Positions 1-9,883 of a stretch of DNA of 38,201 bases are shown here, piece by piece. The notes beneath the pieces were generated by a model. That model was not told the DNA's origin, searched no databases, and saw only the letters and a program-made list of their open reading frames with translations. Position 1 is the stretch's first letter, and the number at the start of each line of letters is the position of its first letter. The stretch comes from Hyphomicrobiales bacterium (GTDB taxonomy: Bacteria; Pseudomonadota; Alphaproteobacteria; Rhizobiales; Xanthobacteraceae). The stretch covers positions 1 through 38,201 of the forward strand of contig JAHFPN010000009.1 of the NCBI GenBank assembly GCA_023269635.1, read 5' to 3'. The position numbers and the translations under genes were made by a program.

Positions 1-166
1 ATCCCGAGCGCGCGGGCGGCGAGCAGGCGCGCTTCGAGCGCGGCGCTGCCGATCCCGGCCCTGGCGAGGCGCGCGGCCGCCTCGCGGCGCACGGCGCCGA
101 GGGTGGTCGCGCCGCCCGCACGCGCCGCGACGTTGGCGGCGACGCTCACCATCTGCTGGCGGCGCA

Positions 167-170
<4 letters not shown>
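1..170 (-). CDS. prmC: PrmC, release-factor glutamine methyltransferase (N-terminal fragment, cut by window edge)
   Basis: PrmC (HemK) uses S-adenosylmethionine to methylate the glutamine of the GGQ motif in release factors 1 and 2. Only about 56 N-terminal residues are inside the window. They read [20 protein letters not shown], followed by a helical stretch ending [12 protein letters not shown], which resembles the N-terminal helical domain of the family. The catalytic NPPY part is outside. Two consecutive ATG codons (170 and 167) are possible starts. The first overlaps the prfA stop as ATGA, and a GGAG-like site lies upstream, so translation is probably coupled to prfA. Position directly after prfA is the usual arrangement for this enzyme and its substrate. 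The identification rests on that context plus the short N-terminus. Confidence 0.75.
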
Positions 171-1243
<1,073 letters not shown>

Positions 1244-1252
1244 GGTTGGCAC

Positions 1253-3526
1253 TCAGATAGGAACGCCGGACTGTTCGGCAAAGACCCTGAGCGTCTCGCG
1301 GATCGGCGCGCGGCGTGCCGTCGCCGCAAGCAGCGGCAGGAGCAGGCGCGACGCCGCGCCGATGTCGAGGGCGAGCACCATGGCCTTCACCGGCCCCATG
1401 GCGGCGGGCGAGAGCGAGAGCGTGCGATAGCCAATCGCCAGGAGCGCCAGCGCCTCGAGCGGACGCGAGGCGATCTCGCCGCAAAGCGCGATCGCCTTGC
1501 CGTGCCGCTTGCCGGCATCGGCGACCAGTTTCAGCGCACGTAGCGCCGGGGGCGAGAGCGGATCGAAGCGGCCGGCGACGCGCTGGTTGCCGCGGTCGGC
1601 GGCGAACAGGAACTGGATCAGGTCGTTGGAGCCGACCGATAGGAAATCGACCCGCTCCAGGATCTCGTCGAGCGCGAACAGGAGCGAGGGCACCTCGATC
1701 ATGGTGCCGATCTGGATGGTGTCGGGCAGCGCGTGGCCGTGGCGGCGGAGGTGCGTGAGCTCGCGCTCGATCAGGGCGCGGGCGCGGTCGAATTCGTCGA
1801 TCGCGGCCACCATGGGGAACATGACGCGCAAATCCCGCCCGGCCGCGGCGCGCAGAAGCGCCCGCAACTGGCTGCGCAACAGGCCCGGCCGGTCGAGGCC
1901 GAAGCGCACCGCGCGCCAGCCGAGCGCCGGGTTCTCTTCTTCGACGGTGCGCAGATAGGGCAGCACCTTGTCGCCGCCGACGTCGAGAGTGCGGAAGGTC
2001 ACCGGCTTGCCGTCGGCGGCGTCGAGCACGGCCTTGTAGTGGCGGTATTGCGCGCCGGTGCGCGGCAGCGTGGAGGCCACCAGGAACTGCAACTCGGTGC
2101 GGAACAGGCCGATGCCCTCGGCGCCGGTTTCGGCGATATTCGGCAGGTCCACGAGCAGCCCGGCGTTCAGGAGCAGGTTCACCCGCTCGCCGTCCTTGCT
2201 GATGGCCGGCTGGTCGCGCAGCGCGGCGTATTGCGCCTGGCGGCGGGCCCTGAGCCGCACCTTCTCGGCATAGGCGGCCTCGAGGTCGGGCGGCGGGCGC
2301 ATGTGCACATCGCCGGCGTCGCCGTCCACGATGATCGCGTCGCCGGGATCCACGAGGCCGGTGGCGTTGGCGATCTGGCCGACGGTGGCGACGCCGAGCG
2401 CGCGCGCGACGATCGCGACATGGCTCGTGGGCGCGCCCTCCTCGAGCACGAGCCCGCGCAGCCGCGTGCGGTCGAAATCGAGCAGCGCGGCCGGGCTCAT
2501 GTTGCGGGCGACGATGATCGCGTTCTCCGGCACCTCCTCGCGCTTCTGGCCGTCGTTGAGGCCGACCAGCTCGCGCAGCAGGCGGTTGGCGAGATCGTCG
2601 AGATCGTGCAGCCGCTCGCGCAAGTACGGATCGGTCTGCCGCAGCATGCGCGCGCGCGTGTCGGACTGCACGCGCTCGACCGCGGCCTCGGCGGTCAAGC
2701 CGGTCATCACCGCCTCGCGCAGCTTGTGCAGCCAGCCGCGGTCATGGGCGAACATGCGATAGGCCTCGAGCACGTCGCGATGTTCGCCGGCGCGCGCCAT
2801 GCCCTCCTCCTCGAGCATGACGTCGATCGAGGCCCGCAAGGTGTCGACGGACTGATCGAGGCGCGTAAGTTCCCGCTGCACGTCGTCGGCGATGAAGTTC
2901 TTCACCAGCACGCGCGGCTCGTGCAGCACCACGCGGCCGAGCCCGATGCCCTCGGCGAGCGCCAGGCCCTGCACGTTGACCGCGCGGCGGGCGGCGGGCT
3001 CGGCGCCGGGCTTGGCCAGCGCGGTCAGCTCGCCCGACGCGATCATCTCGGCGAGCACCATCGCCGTGGTCTGCAGCGCCTCGACTTCCTCCTCGCTGTA
3101 GGTGCGGTAGGCGCGATTCTGCACCACCAGCACGCCGAGCGTATTGCCGGCGCGCAGCACCGGGACGCCCAAGAAGGAGTGGTAGATCTCCTCGCCGGTC
3201 TCGGGCTTGTAGGAGAACGCCGGGTGGGTCTGGGCGTCGGGCAGGTTCAGCGGCTCGGCCTCGGCGGCAACCAGGCCGACCAGGCCCTCGCCGGGCTTCA
3301 GCACGGTCAAGTGCACGGCCTCGCGGCTCAAGCCCTCGGTGGCGTAGAGCTCGAGACTCCCATCCACGCGCAGCACATAGACCGTGCAGACCTCCGCCAC
3401 CATGTTGGCGGCGATGAGGACCACGATCTTGTCGAGCCGTTCCTGCGCGCTGACCGGCTCCGCCATGACCTCGCGGAGTCGCTTCAGGAGCACGCGCGGT
3501 CCGGCGAGCGCGCCACGCACGGCCAT
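1253..3526 (-). CDS. ptsP: PTS-Ntr enzyme I, phosphoenolpyruvate-protein phosphotransferase PtsP
   Basis: This is the first enzyme of the nitrogen-related phosphotransferase chain (PtsP to NPr to EIIA-Ntr), which regulates rather than transports. The 757-residue protein has an N-terminal GAF domain (about 25-165), which separates PtsP from sugar PTS enzyme I. Next come the HPr-binding helical region (about 190-320), the swivelling phosphohistidine domain with GAPTSHVAIVARALGVATVG (His369 the expected phosphorylated residue), and the C-terminal PEP-binding barrel with IGTMIEVPS and SVGSNDLIQF. The ATG at 3526 follows an AAGGAA site. The gene lies between lysC and prfA, 156 bases from lysC and touching prfA. 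The other PTS-Ntr components are not in the window. Confidence 0.95.
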   Translation of the reverse strand: MAVRGALAGPRVLLKRLREVMAEPVSAQERLDKIVVLIAANMVAEVCTVYVLRVDGSLELYATEGLSREAVHLTVLKPGEGLVGLVAAEAEPLNLPDAQTHPAFSYKPETGEEIYHSFLGVPVLRAGNTLGVLVVQNRAYRTYSEEEVEALQTTAMVLAEMIASGELTALAKPGAEPAARRAVNVQGLALAEGIGLGRVVLHEPRVLVKNFIADDVQRELTRLDQSVDTLRASIDVMLEEEGMARAGEHRDVLEAYRMFAHDRGWLHKLREAVMTGLTAEAAVERVQSDTRARMLRQTDPYLRERLHDLDDLANRLLRELVGLNDGQKREEVPENAIIVARNMSPAALLDFDRTRLRGLVLEEGAPTSHVAIVARALGVATVGQIANATGLVDPGDAIIVDGDAGDVHMRPPPDLEAAYAEKVRLRARRQAQYAALRDQPAISKDGERVNLLLNAGLLVDLPNIAETGAEGIGLFRTELQFLVASTLPRTGAQYRHYKAVLDAADGKPVTFRTLDVGGDKVLPYLRTVEEENPALGWRAVRFGLDRPGLLRSQLRALLRAAAGRDLRVMFPMVAAIDEFDRARALIERELTHLRRHGHALPDTIQIGTMIEVPSLLFALDEILERVDFLSVGSNDLIQFLFAADRGNQRVAGRFDPLSPPALRALKLVADAGKRHGKAIALCGEIASRPLEALALLAIGYRTLSLSPAAMGPVKAMVLALDIGAASRLLLPLLAATARRAPIRETLRVFAEQSGVPI

Positions 3527-3682
3527 CGGCCGGGTTCCTTTTAGGGCGCCGCGCCGCCCATCTACGCTTGAGAAAAACTCGCGCGGGAGCCGGGCCCGCG
3601 CCTTCGCTAGAGGCGGAAGCCGTATGCCGCTGGTTCGGCCTGCGAGCCCATAGGGACGTTCGTCATTGCTCGAGCCCGTATA

Positions 3683-4918
<1,236 letters not shown>

Positions 4919-4985
4919 AGGTCCTCTTCAGGGCGCGCGGACGACGCGGGGGCTGCCCTGCTCCCGCGCCGCCAAAAGGCGCGTA

Positions 4986-5014
4986 TAGATACATTTGGCA
5001 TGGTTGCTGGGCAA
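4986..5014 (-). promoter_or_regulatory. Putative sigma-70 promoter for lysC
   Basis: Read on the minus strand: TTGCCC (5014-5009), a 17-base spacer, then TATCTA (4991-4986). Spacing is ideal and both boxes are partial consensus matches. It lies in the lysC/ubiG divergent gap, about 70 bases before the lysC ATG. Assigned by eye only. Confidence 0.45.
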
Positions 5015-5040
5015 CGGCCCAGACCGGCTGCGGAGCAGAG

Positions 5041-5796
5041 ATGGTGAAGGCCGAAAGCTACGCGAAAACCACGGTCGATCCGGCCGAGGTCGCCCGCTTC
5101 ACGGCGCTCGCCGACCAGTGGTGGGACCCGCGCGGAAAGATGCGGCCGTTGCACCGGTTCAACCCGGTGCGGCTCGCCTATATCCGCGACCGGATTTGCG
5201 CCCATTTCGGCCGCGACCCGAAATCGCTCGATTGCCTGCAGGGCTTGCGCATCCTCGATGTCGGCTGCGGCGGCGGGCTGGTATGCGAGCCGCTGGCGCG
5301 GCTCGGCGCCAGCGTGGTCGGGATCGATCCGGGCGCCGCCAACATCGCGGCGGCGCGATTGCACGCGGAAAAGAGCGGGCTCGCAATCGACTACCGGGTC
5401 GCGGCCGCCGAGGAACTCGCCGACGCCGGCGAACGGTTCGACGTCCTGCTCGCGCTCGAGGTGGTGGAGCACGTGGCCGACGTGGGGCTTTTCGTGCGCC
5501 GCTGCGCCGAGATGGTGAAGCCGGGCGCGCTCATGATCGTGGCTACGCTCAACCGCACGCTCAAGAGCTTCGCGCTCGCGATCGTGGGCGCCGAATACGT
5601 GCTGCGCTGGCTGCCCGTGGGCACGCACCGGTGGGAGAAGTTCGTAGCACCGGACGAGCTCGAAGCGGCACTCGCCGCGGGCGGACTTTCCGTCGTCGAT
5701 GAGACCGGGGTCGTCTACAACCCGTTCGCCGACGAATGGCGGCGCGGCGACGACATGGATGTGAATTATCTGGTGACGGCGACGAAATCTTATTAG
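5041..5796 (+). CDS. ubiG: UbiG, ubiquinone biosynthesis O-methyltransferase
   Basis: UbiG carries out both O-methylations of the ubiquinone ring, using S-adenosylmethionine, at the inner membrane. The 251-residue protein has the class I methyltransferase motif I as [20 protein letters not shown] (about residues 76-95), the acidic end of strand 2 as VVGIDP, and a motif-II-like [14 protein letters not shown]. The N-terminal [19 protein letters not shown] is a UbiG hallmark that separates it from generic methyltransferases. The ATG at 5041 has GGAG five bases upstream. It is divergent from lysC and faces the DUF1178 gene across the first palindromic repeat, so it is probably transcribed alone. 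Confidence 0.95.
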   Translation: MVKAESYAKTTVDPAEVARFTALADQWWDPRGKMRPLHRFNPVRLAYIRDRICAHFGRDPKSLDCLQGLRILDVGCGGGLVCEPLARLGASVVGIDPGAANIAAARLHAEKSGLAIDYRVAAAEELADAGERFDVLLALEVVEHVADVGLFVRRCAEMVKPGALMIVATLNRTLKSFALAIVGAEYVLRWLPVGTHRWEKFVAPDELEAALAAGGLSVVDETGVVYNPFADEWRRGDDMDVNYLVTATKSY

Positions 5797-5798
5797 GC

Positions 5799-5910
5799 GT
5801 CGTTCCCGCGAAAGCGGGAACCCATAACTTCGACTGCCGAGTATCTCGCCTGGTCTGCGTCTATGGGTCCCGGCTCTCGCGCCGACATAGCGGCGCTCGG
5901 CCGGGACGAC
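5799..5910. repeat. Palindromic intergenic repeat, copy 1 (CGTCGTCCC type)
   Basis: The element fills the convergent gap between ubiG and the DUF1178 gene. Its outer ends are inverted: GTCGTTCCC at 5799 and GGGACGAC ending at 5910. An inner inverted pair is GGGAACCCATA (5816-5826) and TATGGGTCCC (5862-5871). The left arm folds as the perfect hairpin TTCCCGC-GAAA-GCGGGAA (5803-5820). It shares ends and inner ACCCAT/ATGGGT boxes with the repeat at 8110-8230. It could stop transcription from both sides, although there is no clear U-tract. Confidence 0.8.
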
Positions 5911-5917
5911 GAACTAC

Positions 5918-6379
5918 TCAGTTCCGCTCCTCGGGCAGGATCGGCAGCGGCTGCACCTCGACGCCCTCTTCCAAGAGCTCTTCCACCTCGTCGGGCTTGG
6001 CCTCGCCATAGATCGAGCGCTTCTCGATCTCCTCGTGGTGCATCTGGCGCGCGAGCTCCGGAAACTCCTCGCCGACATAGTCGGCGTTCTTCTTCACGTG
6101 CTCGCGCACCTCTTTCAGCAGCCGCCGCAGCTCGCGTTCGCGCTCCGACATCAGCACGACCGGCTGCTTCTCGGCCGGCTTCGGCGCCGGGACCGTCTCG
6201 GGCGGCTGCCGGCCGGGACGGCCGATCGAGGGCGCCATGATCGCCTTCTCGACCTTGACCGATCCGCACTGCGGACAATTCACCAGCCCGCGCGCAAGCT
6301 GCGCCTCGCTGGTCGCCGAATCGGAGAACCAACTCTCGAACCGGTGCCCGATCTCACACAACAACAAATAGCGGATCAT
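5918..6379 (-). CDS. DUF1178 family zinc-ribbon-like protein
   Basis: A 153-residue protein of a conserved alphaproteobacterial and betaproteobacterial family of unknown function. The N-terminus [20 protein letters not shown] carries a Cys/His pair and is followed by NCPQCGS, which together look like a small zinc ribbon (inference). The middle is a charged linker (PETVPAPKPAEKQP). The C-terminal half is a helical, acidic region containing REHVKKNADYVGEEFPELAR and a terminal EEGVEVQPLPILPEE. Its ATG overlaps the stop of the upstream amidohydrolase as ATGA, so the two are translationally coupled and probably act in one process. The pairing recurs in related genomes as far as I know. No function is proposed. 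Confidence 0.85.
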   Translation of the reverse strand: MIRYLLLCEIGHRFESWFSDSATSEAQLARGLVNCPQCGSVKVEKAIMAPSIGRPGRQPPETVPAPKPAEKQPVVLMSERERELRRLLKEVREHVKKNADYVGEEFPELARQMHHEEIEKRSIYGEAKPDEVEELLEEGVEVQPLPILPEERN

Positions 6380-7251
6380 GCGCGCCCCACCACGTGCAGC
6401 CGCGCGCCTTCGGTCGCGGGCGCGACCACCTCGAAACGTCGGCCGTGCTCGAGCGACGGAATACGCGAACGCGCCTGCACGACGAGCGCGGGGTCGATCT
6501 CGGCGATGGTCACGCCGGGCTCGATGCCGGCTTCGGCGATGACGCGGCCCCAGGGATCGATCACCATGCTGTGGCCGAAGGTCTCGCGCCCGTTCTCGTG
6601 CTTGCCGCCCTGGGCGGCGGCGAGCACGAAGGCGCCGTTCTCGATCGCGCGCGCGCGCAAGAGCACGTGCCAGTGCGCTTCACCGGTTTGCCTGGTGAAG
6701 GCGGCGGGCACGGTCAAGAAGTGCGCGCCGGCCTCGGCGAGCGCGCGGTAGAGCTGCGGGAAGCGCACGTCATAGCAGACCGTGAGCCCGAGCCCGCCCC
6801 AGGGCAGGCCGACCACGATCGCGGTCTCGCCCGGCCGGAACGTATTCGATTCGCGGTAGCTCTCCTTGCCGGGGAGATCCACGTCGAACAGATGGATCTT
6901 GTCGTAGCGCGCGATGATCTCGCCGTCGGGGCCGACCATGAAGGCGCGGTTCGCGGCCTTCTCGGGCGATACCTTCACCGCGAGCGAGCCGATGTGGAGA
7001 AAAATCTTCAGCTCGCGCGCGAGCTCCTGCAGCGCGGCGAGCGCCGGATCGTGATCCTCTTCCACGATATTGGCGAACAGCGACTTGCGGTCGAGCTCCA
7101 TGAGCGAAGTCTGCTCGGGCGTCTGCACGTAGTCGGCGCCCGCCGCCTTGGCCTCGCGGATCAGGCGCGCCGCCTGGTCGACATTGGCGACCACGGAGCG
7201 GCTCGCGCGCAACTGCACGAGCGCGGCGCGGAATTTCCTGAGCTCGGCCAC
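6376..7251 (-). CDS. Carbon-nitrogen hydrolase, Nit/deaminated-glutathione amidase-like
   Basis: A 291-residue nitrilase-superfamily protein. The catalytic triad is readable: Glu in QTPEQTSLM (about residue 43), Lys in [14 protein letters not shown] (about 117) and Cys in [19 protein letters not shown] (about 158). The HLFDVDLPG and CYDVRFPELY patterns are those of Nit1/NitFhit-type enzymes, which hydrolyse deaminated glutathione, a metabolite-repair reaction. That substrate is inferred from the subfamily and not shown here. The start is GTG at 7251 with GGAGG five bases before it. It overlaps the DUF1178 gene by four bases and follows comF after 40 bases on the same strand. A glutaredoxin gene often found between comF and this gene in relatives is absent. 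Confidence 0.9.
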   Translation of the reverse strand: MAELRKFRAALVQLRASRSVVANVDQAARLIREAKAAGADYVQTPEQTSLMELDRKSLFANIVEEDHDPALAALQELARELKIFLHIGSLAVKVSPEKAANRAFMVGPDGEIIARYDKIHLFDVDLPGKESYRESNTFRPGETAIVVGLPWGGLGLTVCYDVRFPQLYRALAEAGAHFLTVPAAFTRQTGEAHWHVLLRARAIENGAFVLAAAQGGKHENGRETFGHSMVIDPWGRVIAEAGIEPGVTIAEIDPALVVQARSRIPSLEHGRRFEVVAPATEGARLHVVGRA

Positions 7252-7291
7252 GAGGTCCTCCGGGGTCAGCGAGGAGCCATCTTACGGCCCT

Positions 7292-8059
7292 TCACCAAGG
7301 CTCGACAACCCGGGCGAAGGCGAGGACGTCGACCTGCTCCGCACCGGCCCGGCGCAAGGCCCGGGCGCAGGCGTCCACGGTCGAGCCCGAGGCGATCACG
7401 TCGTCCACGAGGACGAGGCGCCGGCCCTTGACCAAGGCGCGCGCCTTTGGCGGCACGGCGAACGCGCCCTGCACGTTGCGCGCGCGCTCGGTCCGGCTTT
7501 TCCCCACCTGGGGCGGCGTCGCATGCACGCGCACAAGCAGATGCTCTTCGACCGGAACGCCCGAGATTTCCGAGATCGCGCGGGCGAGCGCCGCCGACTG
7601 GTTGAAGCGGCGCCACCAAAGACGCGTCCAGTGCAGCGGCACGGGCACCAGCGCATCGGCATCGGCCAGCAATTGTGCGCCGGCGCACGCCATCCAACGG
7701 CCGAACGGCGGCGATAAATCGAGCCGGTCGCCGTATTTCAAGAGATGCACGAGCTCGCGCGCCACGTCGCCGAAGCGGGCGACCGCGCGCGCCCGCTCAT
7801 AGGCGGGCGGATCGGCGAGCGCCGCCGCCGACAGCAACGGCGTGCCGGAATCATGCGCGAAGGGCGTGCCGAGCCGCTCGCAATAGGGCCGCTCGATGAA
7901 GCCCATGCGCGTGAAGCAGGACGAGCACAGCCCGCCCTTTTCGCCCACCGGTTTGCGGCACGCGAGGCAGGTCGGCGGCAGCACGAGATCGAGCAAGCGC
8001 TTGCCCGGCGCCGCGACCAGGCGCGCGAGCGCGGATTTGGCGGCAGCCGCGGCTTCCAT
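7292..8059 (-). CDS. comF: ComF family phosphoribosyltransferase-like protein
   Basis: ComF-type proteins join a zinc-finger-like N-terminus to a phosphoribosyltransferase fold and are linked to DNA uptake or repair in some bacteria. The biochemical role is unclear. The 255-residue protein shows the N-terminal cysteine cluster LPPTCLACRKPVGEKGGLCS (two CxxC-like pairs, about residues 28-50). It also has the conserved RRFNQSAALARAI and the PRPP-binding loop LVLVDDVIASGSTVDACA (about 214-231). The ATG at 8059 faces the methyltransferase gene across the second palindromic repeat. It leads a probable three-gene unit with the amidohydrolase and DUF1178 genes. No other competence genes are visible. 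Confidence 0.9.
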   Translation of the reverse strand: MEAAAAAKSALARLVAAPGKRLLDLVLPPTCLACRKPVGEKGGLCSSCFTRMGFIERPYCERLGTPFAHDSGTPLLSAAALADPPAYERARAVARFGDVARELVHLLKYGDRLDLSPPFGRWMACAGAQLLADADALVPVPLHWTRLWWRRFNQSAALARAISEISGVPVEEHLLVRVHATPPQVGKSRTERARNVQGAFAVPPKARALVKGRRLVLVDDVIASGSTVDACARALRRAGAEQVDVLAFARVVEPW

Positions 8060-8109
8060 GCCGCAAGGCTAGCGCGGGCGGGGCGGCAATGCCACGTTAG
8101 GTTCGCCCT

Positions 8110-8230
8110 GTCGTCCCGGCCAAGCGAGCCCCGGACTTGTCCGGGGCGAGCGCGAGCCGGGACCCATCAACACCGACGGTGCAATATGGTTCGACATGTG
8201 TTTATGGGTCCCCGCTTTCGCGGGGACGAC
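8110..8230. repeat. Palindromic intergenic repeat, copy 2 (CGTCGTCCC type)
   Basis: The element occupies most of the divergent comF/methyltransferase gap. Outer inverted ends are GTCGTCCCGG at 8110 and GGGGACGAC ending at 8230. The inner inverted pair is GGGACCCAT (8159-8167) and ATGGGTCCC (8204-8212). The left arm contains the hairpin GCCCCGGAC-TT-GTCCGGGGC (8128-8147) and the right arm CCCCGC-TTTC-GCGGGG (8211-8226). The architecture is the same as the copy at 5799-5910. Its right end is only 12 bases from the methyltransferase start, so it will be part of that gene's 5' region. Confidence 0.8.
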
Positions 8231-8241
8231 GAAACTTGGCG

Positions 8242-9159
8242 ATGAGCATGAACATTCCTCCCCGCCTGTTCGACCGGGCGCTGCTGCTTGCCCGCCGCCG
8301 CCGCGCGCTGCACGGCGGCGCGGAAACCTTCCTGCTCGAGCGCGCGGCCGAGGACCTCGCCGAGCGACTCGCCGCCGTGAACCGCCGCTTCGAGTTGGCC
8401 GTCGATCTCGGCACGCCGGGCGACGCGCTGGCAGAGGCCCTGAGCGCGAGCGGCCGGATCGGCGCGCTCGTCACTTGCGAACCGCTCGCCGACTTGCGCC
8501 CGGCTGGCCGGCTTCGCGTCGTTGCCGACGAGGAGGCGCTGCCGTTCGGCGACGGCAAGCTCGATCTCGTCGTCTCGGCGCTCGCGTTGCAGTGGGTGAA
8601 CGACCTGCCGGGCACGCTGGTGCAGATCCGGCGCGCGCTTAAAGCCGACGGGCTGCTGCTGGCCGCGCTGGTCGGCGGCGAGACGCTGGTGGAGCTGCGC
8701 GAATGCCTGGCGGCGGCCGAGGCCGAGACCGCAGGCGGCGCGAGCCCGCGGATCGCGCCGTTCGCCGAGGTGCGGGCGCTGGGCGCGCTCCTGCAGCGCG
8801 CGGGCTTCGCGCTCCCAGTCGCGGACGCCGACCGGCACGTGGTTCGCTATGCGACCATGCTCGACCTGATGCGCGACCTCCGCCGCATGGGCGCGACCAA
8901 CGCGCTGGTGGAGCGAAGCCGCACGCCGCTCAAGCGCGCGACGCTGGCACGCGCCGCCGCGCTCTATGCCGAGCGTTTCGCCGACCGCGACGGCAGGATC
9001 CGGGCGACGTTCGAGGTGATTTCGCTGTCGGGATGGGCGCCGCACCAGAGCCAGCAGCAGCCGCTTCGGCCAGGTTCGGCACGCACGCGGCTTGCGGACG
9101 CGCTCGGCGTGAACGAGCGCTCGGCCGGCGAGAAGGCCGGACCGCGCGGGCGCGCGTAA
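8242..9159 (+). CDS. SAM-dependent methyltransferase, BioC/NDUFAF5-like
   Basis: A 305-residue class I methyltransferase. The start MSMNIPPRLFDRALLLARRRRAL resembles the N-terminus of NDUFAF5/C20orf7-type proteins, which act in complex I assembly in mitochondria, and of BioC-like proteins. The motif I region is degenerate: VDLGTPGDALAEAL replaces a classic DxGxGxG. Later motifs are good: LPFGDGKLDLVVSALALQWV, VQIRRALKADGLLLAALVGG, and a C-terminal FEVISLSGWAPHQSQQQPL. That C-terminal SGWAPHxSQQ motif is typical of the alphaproteobacterial family next to comF. The longer reading frame from 8137 runs through the palindromic repeat and is rejected. No strong ribosome-binding site is visible. The exact substrate is not known. 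Confidence 0.88.
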   Translation: MSMNIPPRLFDRALLLARRRRALHGGAETFLLERAAEDLAERLAAVNRRFELAVDLGTPGDALAEALSASGRIGALVTCEPLADLRPAGRLRVVADEEALPFGDGKLDLVVSALALQWVNDLPGTLVQIRRALKADGLLLAALVGGETLVELRECLAAAEAETAGGASPRIAPFAEVRALGALLQRAGFALPVADADRHVVRYATMLDLMRDLRRMGATNALVERSRTPLKRATLARAAALYAERFADRDGRIRATFEVISLSGWAPHQSQQQPLRPGSARTRLADALGVNERSAGEKAGPRGRA

Positions 9160-9164
9160 GCGGC

Positions 9165-9368
9165 TCAGCCGGGATAGGCGTCGAGCACCGGCTGGTAAAT
9201 GTTGGTGCGCAGGTTGTTGCCGGTCGAAATCACGACCACGGCGATCACGGCGGCAACGCAGCTCGCAATCATCGCGTACTCGATCGCGGTCGTGCCCCGT
9301 TGGTCAGCGAGGAATCGGCGCATACTTTGGTTCGCGCATTTGGATGCGGACGAGATCATTTCGCGCAT
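9165..9368 (-). CDS. Flp-type (type IVb) pilin, small
   Basis: A 67-residue pilin precursor. After a short basic leader comes FLADQRGTTAIEYAMIASCV, in which a TadV/CpaA-type prepilin peptidase would cut after the Gly, leaving the glutamate at +5 and the hydrophobic helix AMIASCVAAVIAVVV. This is the Flp/Fap signature. The ATG at 9368 is chosen because AAGGAG lies eight bases upstream. A GTG at 9377 is too close to that site, and the ATG at 9323 would also give a workable leader. No tad/cpa assembly genes are nearby, so the pilin depends on a machine encoded elsewhere or is a spare copy. It follows mutT by 16 bases on the same strand. Confidence 0.88.
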   Translation of the reverse strand: MREMISSASKCANQSMRRFLADQRGTTAIEYAMIASCVAAVIAVVVISTGNNLRTNIYQPVLDAYPG

Positions 9369-9384
9369 CGGTCTCACTCCTTCT

Positions 9385-9798
9385 TCAACGGGCCGGAACC
9401 GCGAGCAGCTCGACGAGCACGGGGATCAGCGGCTCGTCCGCGGGCGGCATCGGGTATTCGCGCAGGCGCTCCGGCCGCACCCAGGCCACTTCCTGTCCTT
9501 CTTTCGGCGTCACCATGCCGTCCCAGCGCCGGCAGACCCAGAGCGGCATCAAGAGCTGGAACTCCTCGTAAGCGTGGCTCGCGAACGTGAGCGGCGAGAG
9601 GCAGGCCTCGCGCACGTCGATCCCAAGCTCCTCTTTCATCTCCCGGATCAAGGCCTGCTCGGGCCGCTCGCCCGGCTCGACCTTGCCGCCCGGAAATTCC
9701 CACCGGCCCGCCATCGGCTTGCCCGGCGGCCGGCGGGCGAGCAGCACTCGGCCGTCGGCATCGACGAGCGCGCACGCGGCGACCAGAACGAATTTCAC
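9385..9798 (-). CDS. mutT: MutT-like Nudix hydrolase (8-oxo-dGTP diphosphatase)
   Basis: MutT removes oxidised 8-oxo-dGTP from the nucleotide pool and so prevents A:T to C:G mutations. The 137-residue protein has a complete Nudix box spanning residues 38-60 (GKVEPGE, then REMKEELGI), matching Gx5Ex7REUxEExGU. The preceding LLARRPPGKPMAGRWEFPGG is the usual MutT substrate-side strand. The start is GTG at 9798 with an AGG upstream. It lies downstream of argJ and ppiC on the same strand, 85 bases from argJ, an order common in related genomes. Other Nudix substrates cannot be excluded, but length and context favour MutT. Confidence 0.9.
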   Translation of the reverse strand: MKFVLVAACALVDADGRVLLARRPPGKPMAGRWEFPGGKVEPGERPEQALIREMKEELGIDVREACLSPLTFASHAYEEFQLLMPLWVCRRWDGMVTPKEGQEVAWVRPERLREYPMPPADEPLIPVLVELLAVPAR

Positions 9799-9883
9799 GC
9801 GCGTACCTGGGAAGAAGCGTAGCGACCGATCGTTAACGAGAGCCTAGTCGCATTCGCAGCCTTCGCCACGATCCGCATACCAA

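Noticed and set aside
1733-3544. 603-codon open frame on the plus strand opposite ptsP
   Set aside because: Composition is that of antisense to a GC-rich gene (His/Gly/Arg/Asp-rich, no motif). ptsP on the other strand has full domain support.
8137-8241. Upstream extension of the methyltransferase into the palindromic repeat
   Set aside because: The residues are encoded by the repeat and resemble nothing in the family. The start at 8242 gives the conserved N-terminus.
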